Assembly (NCBI RefSeq): GCF_027622875.1
Contig: NZ_JAPZVP010000007.1
Coordinates: forward strand, 186,001 to 250,000
DNA from: Glycomyces luteolus
GTDB taxonomy: Bacteria; Actinomycetota; Actinomycetes; Mycobacteriales; Micromonosporaceae
Direction of reading: 5' to 3'
DNA: 64,000 nucleotides
Positions 7,409 to 16,219 of the stretch are shown in pieces; the stretch's first letter is position 1, and every line of letters begins with the position of its first letter. Below the pieces are notes generated by a model, which was not told the DNA's origin, did no database searches, and worked only from the letters and a program-made list of their open reading frames with translations. The position numbers and the translations under genes were made by a program.

Positions 7409-8374
7409 CTAGCGCATTGAGACGTGGACGTGGTTGGTGTGGTCGGAGGCGGGGTCGCCGCCCGCGCCGGAGTAGGAGCGCCACCCCGAGGACGGCGACC
7501 AGAACTCGCGGTACCAGATCACGTATTCGACGCCGAGCGCGTCGGCGTTGTTGACGTACCAGGAGGCGAGCTGGTCGCCGTAGGTCTTGTCGTCGCCTTC
7601 GGCGTCCTCGTTCTGGAACCCCGAGGCGTCGGCGGCCCAGTCGCACGCTCGGCCGAGCGGATGCTCACCCGAGCCACCGGAGCGGTAGCAGGAGACGTAG
7701 TGGTCGAAGCCGGCTTCCTTCGTCTCGTTGTACATGTGCAGGGTCCGGGGCGTGAGGCAGCCGTCGGTGGTGGGGTCGTCCTCGGTGCAGCCGCCGCCGT
7801 CGCCGCCGTAGCCCTCGGCGGCAGGGGCGCCGCCGTCCGAGCCGGGCCCGGAGGCCTCCTCGGCGCGGAGCTCCTCGAGCTGCTCTTCGAGCTCCTCGGC
7901 CGCTTTTTCGGCGTCTTCGAGGGCATCCTCGGCGGTCTTGACCTCGTCGGCGTGCGCGGCCCGCTGGGCTTCGAGCTCGTCGAGGAGGGACCCGGCCTCG
8001 TTCATGAGCGCGGCCCGCTCGCCGCCGAGGAACCCGGCGTAGGTCATGGCGTCCACCAGGTCGCTGCTGTTCTCGGAGGAGAGGATCGCGTTGGTGGTCT
8101 CGAGGTCGCCCTCGGTGTGGAGGTAGATCGCGTACTCGTTGAGGTCGGCGGTGAGCTCGTTGAACAGCGCCTGCGTGTCGGCGATCTGCACTTCCAGTGC
8201 GGCGGCGCGCTCGTTGGCGGCGTCGACCGCGTCCTCGGCGTCGGCGACCTTGTCGATGGCCTCGGCGAGGTCGGATTCGAGGGTCTCCTCGTCCGGTTCG
8301 GCCGAGGCCGGCGCCGGGAAGAACGCGACGAGGGCGGCGAGGAGCACTATGGGGAGGATCTGCTTGCTGCGCAC
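7409..8374 (-). CDS. Secreted coiled-coil protein with C-terminal LAS-type peptidase-like domain
   Basis: 321 residues. A signal peptide (residues 1-25, ending PAPASA) is followed by a long Glu/Ala-rich coiled coil (about 30-170), a Gly/Ser/Pro linker, then a globular domain. That domain carries the zinc ligands of LAS-superfamily peptidoglycan or D-Ala-D-Ala peptidases: His238-x6-Asp245 in HPLGRACDW and His315-x-His317 at the extreme C-terminus. The layout resembles actinobacterial coiled-coil wall hydrolases, but no NlpC/P60 domain is present. Two Cys pairs (C198/C207-like and YVSCYRS/RACDW) could form disulfides. It probably acts on cell wall; substrate unknown. It precedes the MDMPI-fold gene by 11 bp. 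Confidence 0.75.
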   Translation of the reverse strand: MRSKQILPIVLLAALVAFFPAPASAEPDEETLESDLAEAIDKVADAEDAVDAANERAAALEVQIADTQALFNELTADLNEYAIYLHTEGDLETTNAILSSENSSDLVDAMTYAGFLGGERAALMNEAGSLLDELEAQRAAHADEVKTAEDALEDAEKAAEELEEQLEELRAEEASGPGSDGGAPAAEGYGGDGGGCTEDDPTTDGCLTPRTLHMYNETKEAGFDHYVSCYRSGGSGEHPLGRACDWAADASGFQNEDAEGDDKTYGDQLASWYVNNADALGVEYVIWYREFWSPSSGWRSYSGAGGDPASDHTNHVHVSMR

Positions 8375-8431
8375 GGGTGGAGGTCTACTTCCGGAGGGTC
8401 GGGTCGCCGCCCTGGCTGGGCGGCGGCCGGT

Positions 8432-9211
8432 TTACAGGTCGAGGTCGACCACAAGGGGGGCGTGGTCGGAGGCGCCTTTGCCTTTGCGTTCGTTCCGGTC
8501 GACGTAGGCGTCGGACACCGCCGCCTCGAAGGCGGGGTTGGCCAGGGCCAGGTCGATCCGGAGGCCGCGGTTCTTGGGGAAGTCGAGGTTGCGGTAGTCC
8601 CAGAACGTGAACGGCTGATCGTGTTTGAGGGGACGCGGGTAGACGTCGGCGAGGCCGGCGGCCTGGACGGCGGCCAGCGCGTCGCGTTCGTCCTTGGTGA
8701 CGTGGGTGGTGCCCGGCCATTCGTCGACGTCCCAGACGTCGTCGTCGGTGGGGCAGATGTTGTAGTCGCCGAGGGCGGCGAAGGGGCGGTCGCCGGCGGC
8801 GTCGGCTTTGACGTCGGCGGCGAGGGCCTTGAGGAACGCGAGCTTGTACGGGAAGTGCGGGTCGGCGACATCGCGGCCGTTGGGGATGTACAGGGACTGG
8901 ACGCGCACGGGCCCGCACGTGGCGGTGATCGCCCGCGGCTCGGTCGCATCGGCGAAGGCGGGCTGGTCGGTGATGCCGCGGCGCACGTCCGCGATGCCGA
9001 CCCGCGAGAGGATGGCGACGCCGTTCCAGCGGCCCAGTCCCCACGCGGCGGTCTCGTAACCGGCGGCGCTGATCGCTTCCAGCGGCACATCGGCGTCAGC
9101 GCATTTGAGCTCCTGGAGGCAGACCACGTCCGGCTCCGCGGTCTCGAGCCAGGCGAGCAGCCGCTCGAGGCGGGCTTTGAGCGAGTTGATGTTCCACGTG
9201 GCCACGCGCAT
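8432..9211 (-). CDS. xthA: Exodeoxyribonuclease III / AP endonuclease, copy 1
   Basis: 259 residues of the exonuclease/endonuclease/phosphatase family. It nicks DNA at abasic sites and trims 3' blocks during base-excision repair. Motifs in order: TWNINSLKAR at the N-terminus, LQELK (metal Glu), PNGRD, LGDYNICPTDDDVWD, FTFWDYRN, LRIDLALAN and the catalytic SDHAPLVVDL at the C-terminus. The ATG at 9211 has TAGGGT (9219-9224) 7 nt upstream, which fits a leaderless start. A second exonuclease III of a different subgroup lies at 11660, on the other side of the membrane-protein gene. Confidence 0.93.
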   Translation of the reverse strand: MRVATWNINSLKARLERLLAWLETAEPDVVCLQELKCADADVPLEAISAAGYETAAWGLGRWNGVAILSRVGIADVRRGITDQPAFADATEPRAITATCGPVRVQSLYIPNGRDVADPHFPYKLAFLKALAADVKADAAGDRPFAALGDYNICPTDDDVWDVDEWPGTTHVTKDERDALAAVQAAGLADVYPRPLKHDQPFTFWDYRNLDFPKNRGLRIDLALANPAFEAAVSDAYVDRNERKGKGASDHAPLVVDLDL

Positions 9212-9266
9212 GTGCCACACCCTACCCGCAATCGGGTCCGCGCTCGGCGGACCCGGGGTGCGCGCG

Positions 9267-11546
9267 CTAGTTTCCGCTGCTCGGAGCGGTCGAGACAGGG
9301 TCCCGTGTGGCCGGTTGGGCACGTTCAGTGCGGGGCCCGACGGCCACGGCGAGCAGACCGAACCCGAGGGCCGTGGTGAACCCGGTGACGGCGACCCCGG
9401 AGTCGTTGACGACCGCACCGAGCACCGCGACGGCACTCAATCCGATGACGGCGGCCGCGACCTCGCTGGAGCGGATCGGCGCCCGCTTGCGCCAGATGAT
9501 GATCGCGCCGATGAGCGCCGCGAGCGACAACCAGGTCAGCGGCCGCCCGATCGTGCCGATCGCGGCGCCGGCCTTGCGGATGAGGATGTTCGTCGCGGTC
9601 CCGTCCAGGACGGACCCGACGAACCGGCCCAGGTGCGTCTGGTCCTCCTGCGGCCGCAGGTAGTCGAGGAACCCGCCGATCGCGAACACCCCGAAGGCGA
9701 TCCCGCCCGCGAGGATCACGGCCTTGACGGTGAGCTTGCGGCCCCACAGCTTCCAGCAGCACAGGATCACGGCGGCCACGAGCGTGAGCGTGCCGCCCAT
9801 GTCGCGGCCCAGGTTCGGGGCGCCGACGATCACCACCGCGCACACGCCGATCGCGATCGGCCCCCACACCCGCGCCCGGCCCTTCCACGGCACGAACGCG
9901 ATCAGGAGGATCACGGCGGCGGCGAAGACGCTGAACGCGTAGTTGCCGAGCCCGGTGAACCGGGCCCCGGCCTGCGCCGTGTACCCCATCGGCGTGTGCA
10001 GCGGCCACGTCGCACCCGACACCTGGTCAACGGCGATGAGCAGCGCCGCAGCGCCCGCGATCACCAGCACCGGGCGAGCCCCCCGCCGCGTCCACGGCAG
10101 CGACGCCGCCACCGTCAGCACGGCCATCCCCGCGGCGACGATCACCCAGAACGCCAGCGACGGATGCTCACCGCGCCACCAGTGCGGAATCCCCGCCGCG
10201 ACCCCCGCCACCGGCATCGCCGCGACCGCCAGGCACACCGTCCGCGCCAGACCCCGGTACCTGTCCGACCCGCACAGCAGCCACACCGCGGCCGCGACCG
10301 CGATCACCCCGAGGCCCGACAGGACCGAATAGAAGACGAAACTGACGGCGATGACCGACTGCGACGCCGCCGTCTCATCGATCCCCTGCGCGACCGCGGC
10401 CTCGCTCGTACGGCCCGCATCCGGCAGCACCTGGATCGGCGCGCCCGCCACCGTCGCCGGCACCTCCGCGCCGACCGCGCCCAGCGCGGTCGCCGTCACG
10501 TCCACCAACTGCACATACCCGTCGCGGCCCGTCGTCGCCGACGTCAACTCGCCCGGCTCCACACCCGCACCCGAATACAGGACCGGATGCAGCGCCGACG
10601 GCGCCGAAGCATCCGCCACGCCCGCCACCAGCAGCCGCCAGTCCTCCGGCAGCGCCGCCTCGACCTCGCCCACCGCCGCATCGGCCTCCGCCGCTGCCCG
10701 CGTCCGCACCGAATCCGGCTCCGGCGCGATCTCCCCCGTGTCCAGCTCACCGGACGGCTCATCAGAGCCGACACCGGTGTCGTCCTCTCCGAGCTGGTCG
10801 TAGTCCGTGCTCGTATCCGGCGCCTCATCGGCCGTATCGCCCACGACCACACCGGGATCGACGATCACCACGTCGCACGCGGCCATCGCCTCCCCCAGCG
10901 ACGCCAACCCCGGCGCCCAGAACGAGATCCGTCCCTCCGTGTCCGCCGCGGCCAGCGCCGCACCGTCACCGATCCCCGCCACACACGCGCCCGGATCGGG
11001 CTCGACCACCGGCTCACCAGCGGCTTCGGCCTCCAGCGCCGCCGCCTCCTCCTCGGCGGCCATCGCCGTCATCGCATCCGCGAGCGAACCGAGCCGAGCC
11101 CCGTAGTTGAACGACTCGTTCGCCTCGATCAGCGCGTCCCAGCCCCCGGCCGACCAGCCGTCACCGTCCTCCACGGGCGCCGGCAACTGCGACTGCGCCG
11201 CGCACTGCGCGTCCCGCGGCGCCGCACCACCCGCACGCTCACCCGCGCCCAGACTCAGCCAGCCCGCCTCAGGACACGTCCACGACCCGATCGTTCGCAC
11301 ACTCATCGACGCCGACGCGCCCGAACCCGCCATCGCCCACAGGTTCGGCGTCACCGACTCGTCGACATCCGTCCACGCCAACCCCGGCACACCCAAGACG
11401 ATGATCCCCGCGACCTCGTCCTCCTCGGCAGCCGCAGCCGCCGGAGGCACCGCCAGCACCGCGCACACCACCGCCAGCACGGCCGCGAAACCGCGCACCC
11501 ACGAACCGCCCCCGCCGCGCATCCGCACGCCCGCCTCCCAAGTCAT
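9267..11546 (-). CDS. Polytopic membrane protein with N-terminal alkaline-phosphatase-like ectodomain
   Basis: 759 residues. A signal/TM segment (about 17-42) is followed by an extracytoplasmic region to about residue 400, with stretches reminiscent of the phosphatase/sulfatase fold (IIVLGVPGLAW, TPNLWAMAGSGASASMSVRT, and LVAGVADAS later). Then come about eleven hydrophobic segments to the C-terminus. I do not recognise a named family member; a lipid-linked or wall-polymer transferase or phosphatase role is only a guess. The ATG at 11546 has TAGACT (11553-11558) 6 nt upstream. An alternative Met at residue 9 would shorten it slightly. It is divergent from the second exonuclease III gene. Confidence 0.7.
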   Translation of the reverse strand: MTWEAGVRMRGGGGSWVRGFAAVLAVVCAVLAVPPAAAAAEEDEVAGIIVLGVPGLAWTDVDESVTPNLWAMAGSGASASMSVRTIGSWTCPEAGWLSLGAGERAGGAAPRDAQCAAQSQLPAPVEDGDGWSAGGWDALIEANESFNYGARLGSLADAMTAMAAEEEAAALEAEAAGEPVVEPDPGACVAGIGDGAALAAADTEGRISFWAPGLASLGEAMAACDVVIVDPGVVVGDTADEAPDTSTDYDQLGEDDTGVGSDEPSGELDTGEIAPEPDSVRTRAAAEADAAVGEVEAALPEDWRLLVAGVADASAPSALHPVLYSGAGVEPGELTSATTGRDGYVQLVDVTATALGAVGAEVPATVAGAPIQVLPDAGRTSEAAVAQGIDETAASQSVIAVSFVFYSVLSGLGVIAVAAAVWLLCGSDRYRGLARTVCLAVAAMPVAGVAAGIPHWWRGEHPSLAFWVIVAAGMAVLTVAASLPWTRRGARPVLVIAGAAALLIAVDQVSGATWPLHTPMGYTAQAGARFTGLGNYAFSVFAAAVILLIAFVPWKGRARVWGPIAIGVCAVVIVGAPNLGRDMGGTLTLVAAVILCCWKLWGRKLTVKAVILAGGIAFGVFAIGGFLDYLRPQEDQTHLGRFVGSVLDGTATNILIRKAGAAIGTIGRPLTWLSLAALIGAIIIWRKRAPIRSSEVAAAVIGLSAVAVLGAVVNDSGVAVTGFTTALGFGLLAVAVGPRTERAQPATRDPVSTAPSSGN

Positions 11547-11659
11547 GCCAGCAGTCTACGGAGTCCCCGCGCCACCGCCCGCCGCCGACCGTCAGACCTT
11601 CGCCACACCCTGTCGCGCCGCGACCGGCAACACCCCCGGGCCCGCGTTAGGCTCGCCCT

Positions 11660-12472
11660 ATGCGCACCATCGCCACCGCCAACGTCAACGGAATCCGCGC
11701 CGCCGCCAAGAAGGGCATCATCCCCTGGCTCGAACAGACCCAAGCGGACGTGGTGCTCCTCCAAGAAGTCCGCGCCGACCACACCCAGATCCCCGCCGAA
11801 GTCCTCGAAGCCGGCGGCTGGCACTGGCACGTCGCCCCCTCCACCGTCGCTAAAGGACGCGCCGGCGTCGCCGTCCTCACCCGCGGCGAACCCGAAGCCG
11901 CCCGCGTCGGCTTCAATGGTTTCGAGGGCGCGGTCGAATTCGACGAACACGGCCGCTACGCCGAAGTCGACCTCCCCGGCCTGACCGTCGCCAGCCTCTA
12001 CCTCCCCTCCGGCGAAACCGACACCCCCCGCCAGGTCGAGAAGGAACGCTTCATGACCGTCTTCGCCGAATACCTCGCCGAAGCCGCCAAGAAAGCGGCC
12101 GCCGGCGGGCGCGAACTCCTCGTCTGCGGCGACTGGAACATCGCCCACGCCGAACCGGACCTCAAGAACTGGAAATCCAACAAGAAGACCGCCGGCTTCC
12201 TGCCCAACGAACGCGCCTGGCTCACCGACCTCTACGGCACCGGCACCTTCGTCGACGTCGTCCGCGCCCTCAACCCCGGTGTCGACGGCCCCTACTCCTG
12301 GTGGTCCTACCGCGGCCGCGCCTTCGACAACGACGCCGGCTGGCGCATCGACCTCCACGTCGCCACGACCGCCCTCGCCGCGAAAGCCACCAAAGCCTGG
12401 GTCGACCGCGCCCCCGCCCACGACCAGCGCTGGTCCGACCACGCTCCCGTCCTGGTGACCTACGACCACTAA
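11660..12472 (+). CDS. Exodeoxyribonuclease III / AP endonuclease, copy 2
   Basis: 270 residues, same family as the gene at 8432 but clearly diverged: TANVNGIRAAAKKGIIPWL, LLQEVRAD (metal Glu), SLYLPSGE, VCGDWNIAHAEPDLKNWKSN, a WWSYRGRAFDNDAGWRIDLH segment and the C-terminal SDHAPVLVTYD. The long loop with WWSYR and GWRID is typical of Neisseria/Streptomyces-type ExoIII. The ATG has TAGGCT (11648-11653) 6 nt upstream and no ribosome-binding site. It precedes the DUF3516 helicase by 36 bp, so the two may be co-transcribed. Confidence 0.93.
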   Translation: MRTIATANVNGIRAAAKKGIIPWLEQTQADVVLLQEVRADHTQIPAEVLEAGGWHWHVAPSTVAKGRAGVAVLTRGEPEAARVGFNGFEGAVEFDEHGRYAEVDLPGLTVASLYLPSGETDTPRQVEKERFMTVFAEYLAEAAKKAAAGGRELLVCGDWNIAHAEPDLKNWKSNKKTAGFLPNERAWLTDLYGTGTFVDVVRALNPGVDGPYSWWSYRGRAFDNDAGWRIDLHVATTALAAKATKAWVDRAPAHDQRWSDHAPVLVTYDH

Positions 12473-12508
12473 CCCCGGCTGGCCGACCGGCCAGGTGGAC
12501 GGGCACCA

Positions 12509-15001
12509 TTGAACCCCGTGAGCCTCATCGACTACCTGCCGTCCTCGAACGCACCCGAACCCGACGACGTCTACACGGCCTTCGCGCAATGGGCCGAAGA
12601 CGCCGGGATCGTCCTCTACGAGCACCAGGAAGAGGCCCTCCTGGCCATCTGCACCGGCCAGAACACCATCATCGCCACCCCCACCGGGTCCGGCAAGTCG
12701 CTCATCGCCGCCGCCGCGCACTTCAACGCGCTCGCGAACCAGCGCACCTCCTTCTACACGGCGCCGATCAAGGCGCTCGTGTCGGAGAAGTTCTTCGAGC
12801 TGTGCGAGCAGTTCGGGCACGAGAACGTCGGGATGCTCACCGGCGACGCCGCCGTCAACCCCGACGCTCCGTTGATCTGCTGCACCGCGGAGATCCTCGC
12901 GAACCTGGCGCTGCGTGAAGGCGCGGACCTCGACTGCGACTCGGTGGTGGCGGACGAGTTCCACTTCTACGCCGAGCCCGACCGCGGCTGGGCCTGGCAG
13001 GTCCCGCTCCTCGAACTGCACCGCGCCCAGTTCACGCTCATGTCGGCGACCCTGGGCGACACGGAGTTCTTCCAGAAGGATCTGACCCGGCGCACCGGCC
13101 GCGAGACCGCCGTGATCTCCTCTGCGACCCGGCCTGTCCCGCTGCACTACGAGTACCGCAAGACCCCGCTGCACGAGACCGTCGAGAACCTCGTCGCGAA
13201 CAACCGGGCCCCGGCGTACATCGTCCACTTCACGCAGGCCGCGGCCCTCGACACCGCCCAGGCGCTGTCGAGCCTCAACCTCGTCGACAAGGACGCCAAG
13301 GCCGCGATCAGCGCCGCGCTCGGCGGGTTCCGGTTCACCACCAAGTTCGGCCAGACCCTCGCGCGGCTCGTGCGCTCGGGGATCGGCGTCCACCACGCCG
13401 GGATGCTCCCCAAATACCGGCGCCTCGTCGAACGCCTCGCCCAGCAGGGGCTGCTCAAGATCATCTGCGGCACCGACACCCTCGGCGTCGGCATCAACGT
13501 CCCGATCCGCACGGTCCTCTTCACCGGCCTCACCAAGTACGACGGCCGCCGCACCCGCCGCCTGCGCGCCCGCGAGTTCCACCAGATCGCCGGACGGGCC
13601 GGACGGGCCGGTTTCGACACCGAGGGCTTCGTCGTCTGCGAGGCCCCCGAGCACGTGATCGAGAACGAGAAGGCCATGCAGAAGTTCGGCCTCGACCCCA
13701 AGAAGCGCAAGAAGATGGCGAAGAAGAAGCCTCCCGAGGGCTTCGTCGGCTGGTCCGACGAGACCTTCGCCGCGCTCTCGGAGGCCCCGCCCGAGCCGCT
13801 CCAGTCCCGGATGCGCATGACCCACGCGATGCTCATCAACCTGCTCGCCCGGCCCGGCAACACGTTCCAGCACGTGCGCACTCTGATCGAGGACTCCCAC
13901 GCCGACCGCGCCACCCAGCTGAAGATGGCCCGCACCGCGCTCACCATCGCCCGCACGCTTCGCGACGCCGGGATCATCGTCATCGACGGCGGCAAGGTCA
14001 AGCTCACCGTCGACATGCCCGACCACTTCGCGCTCAACCAGCCGCTCGCGCCGTTCGCCTTGGCGGCGCTGGAACTGCTCGACACCGAGTCGGACGAGTA
14101 CGCGATGGACGTCGTCTCCATCGTCGAATCCACACTGGAGGGCCCCGGCCAGATCCTGGCCGCCCAGCGCAACAAGGCCAAGGGCGCGGCGATCGAGGCG
14201 ATGAAGGCCGACGGCCTCGACTACTACGACCGCATGAACCAGCTCGAAGACACCGAAGTGGACTACCCGAAGCCGCTCGCCGAGCTCCTCGACGACGCGT
14301 TCAGCGCCTACCGGACCAGCCACCCGTGGGCCGCCGACTACCAGCTCGAACCGAAGTCGATCCTCCGCGAGATCTGGGAGGGCCGCATGAGCTTCGGCGA
14401 GTACATCGGCCTCTACGGCATCCAGCGCGGCGAGGGCCTGCTGCTGCGGTACCTCTCGAGCGCGTACAAGGCCCTCGTCCAGACACTCCCGGAGGACACC
14501 GGCGGGCCCGAGCTCGACGACCTCACCGCCTGGCTCGGCGAGACGATCCGCCAGACCGACTCCTCGCTCATCAACGAGTGGGAGCAGCTCACCAACCCCG
14601 CCGAGGACGAGAACCTCGACACCGGCCGCCCCAACCGGGCCTTCACCGACAACGAGCGGGCCTTCACCATCGCCGTCCGCAACGCCGCCTTCCGCCACGT
14701 CGAACTCGCCGCAACCGACCGCGTCGAGGCCTTGGCCGCGTTGGACACCGGCTGGACCGCCTCCAAATGGGACGCCGCCCTGGAGCGGTACTTCCAAGCC
14801 CACGACGACATCGGCACCGCCGGTGCGGCGAGGGGCAACGAGTTCCTCGACATCGCCAAGGACGGCCGCACCTGGACCGTCCGCCAGACCATCGACGACC
14901 CGGCGGGCGACAAGGACTGGGCCATGGTCTTCAAGGTCGACCTCGACGCCTCGGATGAGACCGGCACCGTCGTCATGGCACTGGAGGACTTCACCGACTA
15001 G
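12509..15001 (+). CDS. DEAD/DEAH-box helicase of the Ski2-like DUF3516 family
   Basis: 830 residues. Superfamily 2 helicase motifs: Q-like YEHQEEALL, Walker A TPTGSGKS (about residue 58), TAPIKALVSEKF, Walker B ADEFHFYAE (DEFH), SATLG, then in the second RecA domain HHAGMLPKYR, TDTLGVGINVP and QIAGRAGRAGFD. The C-terminal DUF3516 region (about 420-830) is typical of actinobacterial relatives. It is presumed to remodel RNA or DNA; the target is not known. I take the TTG at 12509, with AGGTGG upstream at a good distance, over the GTG three codons later. It follows exonuclease III by 36 bp. Confidence 0.9.
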   Translation: MNPVSLIDYLPSSNAPEPDDVYTAFAQWAEDAGIVLYEHQEEALLAICTGQNTIIATPTGSGKSLIAAAAHFNALANQRTSFYTAPIKALVSEKFFELCEQFGHENVGMLTGDAAVNPDAPLICCTAEILANLALREGADLDCDSVVADEFHFYAEPDRGWAWQVPLLELHRAQFTLMSATLGDTEFFQKDLTRRTGRETAVISSATRPVPLHYEYRKTPLHETVENLVANNRAPAYIVHFTQAAALDTAQALSSLNLVDKDAKAAISAALGGFRFTTKFGQTLARLVRSGIGVHHAGMLPKYRRLVERLAQQGLLKIICGTDTLGVGINVPIRTVLFTGLTKYDGRRTRRLRAREFHQIAGRAGRAGFDTEGFVVCEAPEHVIENEKAMQKFGLDPKKRKKMAKKKPPEGFVGWSDETFAALSEAPPEPLQSRMRMTHAMLINLLARPGNTFQHVRTLIEDSHADRATQLKMARTALTIARTLRDAGIIVIDGGKVKLTVDMPDHFALNQPLAPFALAALELLDTESDEYAMDVVSIVESTLEGPGQILAAQRNKAKGAAIEAMKADGLDYYDRMNQLEDTEVDYPKPLAELLDDAFSAYRTSHPWAADYQLEPKSILREIWEGRMSFGEYIGLYGIQRGEGLLLRYLSSAYKALVQTLPEDTGGPELDDLTAWLGETIRQTDSSLINEWEQLTNPAEDENLDTGRPNRAFTDNERAFTIAVRNAAFRHVELAATDRVEALAALDTGWTASKWDAALERYFQAHDDIGTAGAARGNEFLDIAKDGRTWTVRQTIDDPAGDKDWAMVFKVDLDASDETGTVVMALEDFTD

Positions 15002-15043
15002 CGATGGACCACAAGGGATCCGAGGAGTCGGTAGCATCGCCTG

Positions 15044-16180
15044 ATGCCCCGACTCCTCCCTCTTGACGCGCTCGACGGCCCACCGGTACGCGCCCGCTGG
15101 ACGGCGGTACTCGCGGTCACGCTCGCGATGACCGCCTCAGTGACCGACTGGAGCGCGGCCTGGGACACCGCCCGCGGCCTGGTCCCCGCCCGGACCGAAC
15201 GCCACGAATGGCATGCGGACGATCTCGCCGCTGCGCCTGCCGCCGACCCCGACGCGGGTTATCGCGAAGGCATCGTCCACCCCGAGATCGCACGCACAGC
15301 GCAGCTGCGCGCCGACGACCTGATCCTCGACCTGATCTGGGACGCACCGATCACCATCGCGACCATCCGCGTCGAGACCTACACCGACGCGTTCGGCACC
15401 GGGCACCGCCTCGCCCTCGGCATGGAGACCACCACCGCCGCGGGCACCGGCTGCCTCAACGCCGCACTGCGCACTTCCGGAACCAACGCCGGAGACGCCA
15501 CCAAACTGCAGTACTGCACCCGCACCGACCTCCACGAGCCCCCGGGCGAGCCCACCGGCGAATGGCGCCCCTTCCACTTCTTCCTGACGCAGACCGCCAA
15601 CCTCGACGCGGCCGCCTACTATGACCCGCTCATTGACGACGCTCCCGATCCGACCCTCGTCGACTACTTCGGGTTCGGATTCGAGACCGGCGACGCCTAC
15701 GACACCGGCCTGTGGCCGAACTGGCGGTCCCCCCAGTGGTACCGCGATCCCGAATGCGCCTCCGATCCGGGCATCTACCTCAGCCTCGACGACCTGCACC
15801 TCACCGACCGCTACGCCGACCCGACGATGCACGGCACCGGCGCCGAACTCACCCATCTGGGTTCGCCCGCCTATCCGGTCGAGGACCGCCTCGTCCTGCC
15901 CGCGTGCACCCCGGTCGGCAACGGCTACTTCGACGACGCCACGGCCCTCGAGCCGTACCTCGACATCACCCTCGTACCCCTGTCCTCGTGGACTGAGTTC
16001 AACGCCTCCACCACCGAACCCCGGCCGCTGCGCACCGCCGTCGCCATCGACGTCCGCTCCTGCGACACCGAACCTCGCACGTGCAGCAGCGACCCCACCG
16101 TCCCCGACGATCCCAACCATCCGGGCAACAGCGGCACCGCCGGCGACTGGCTCAGCGAAATACTCCATCCCGAACCGTAA
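15044..16180 (+). CDS. Hypothetical exported or membrane-anchored protein with extracytoplasmic cysteines
   Basis: 378 residues; I do not recognise the family. A single hydrophobic segment (about 18-33) after a short charged N-terminus suggests an uncleaved anchor or signal. The remainder is polar, rich in Asp, Thr and Pro, with several cysteines (TGCLNA, YCTRTD, PECASD, LPACTP, SCDTEPRTCSS) that could form disulfides outside the cell. The tail is Pro/Asp-rich. Codon use looks native, with high third-position GC. The ATG has TAGCAT (15032-15037) 6 nt upstream and no Shine-Dalgarno, so it is probably leaderless. It follows the helicase gene by 42 bp. Confidence 0.65.
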   Translation: MPRLLPLDALDGPPVRARWTAVLAVTLAMTASVTDWSAAWDTARGLVPARTERHEWHADDLAAAPAADPDAGYREGIVHPEIARTAQLRADDLILDLIWDAPITIATIRVETYTDAFGTGHRLALGMETTTAAGTGCLNAALRTSGTNAGDATKLQYCTRTDLHEPPGEPTGEWRPFHFFLTQTANLDAAAYYDPLIDDAPDPTLVDYFGFGFETGDAYDTGLWPNWRSPQWYRDPECASDPGIYLSLDDLHLTDRYADPTMHGTGAELTHLGSPAYPVEDRLVLPACTPVGNGYFDDATALEPYLDITLVPLSSWTEFNASTTEPRPLRTAVAIDVRSCDTEPRTCSSDPTVPDDPNHPGNSGTAGDWLSEILHPEP

Positions 16181-16219
16181 ACCCCTGCCGCACAGGCCGA
16201 TTGATGGCAGAATCAGCCG

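Noticed and set aside
11543-15037. A 1164-codon minus-strand frame opposite exonuclease III and the DUF3516 helicase
   Set aside because: Low-complexity Gly/Val/Glu/Asp composition; it covers two well-supported enzymes on the other strand.
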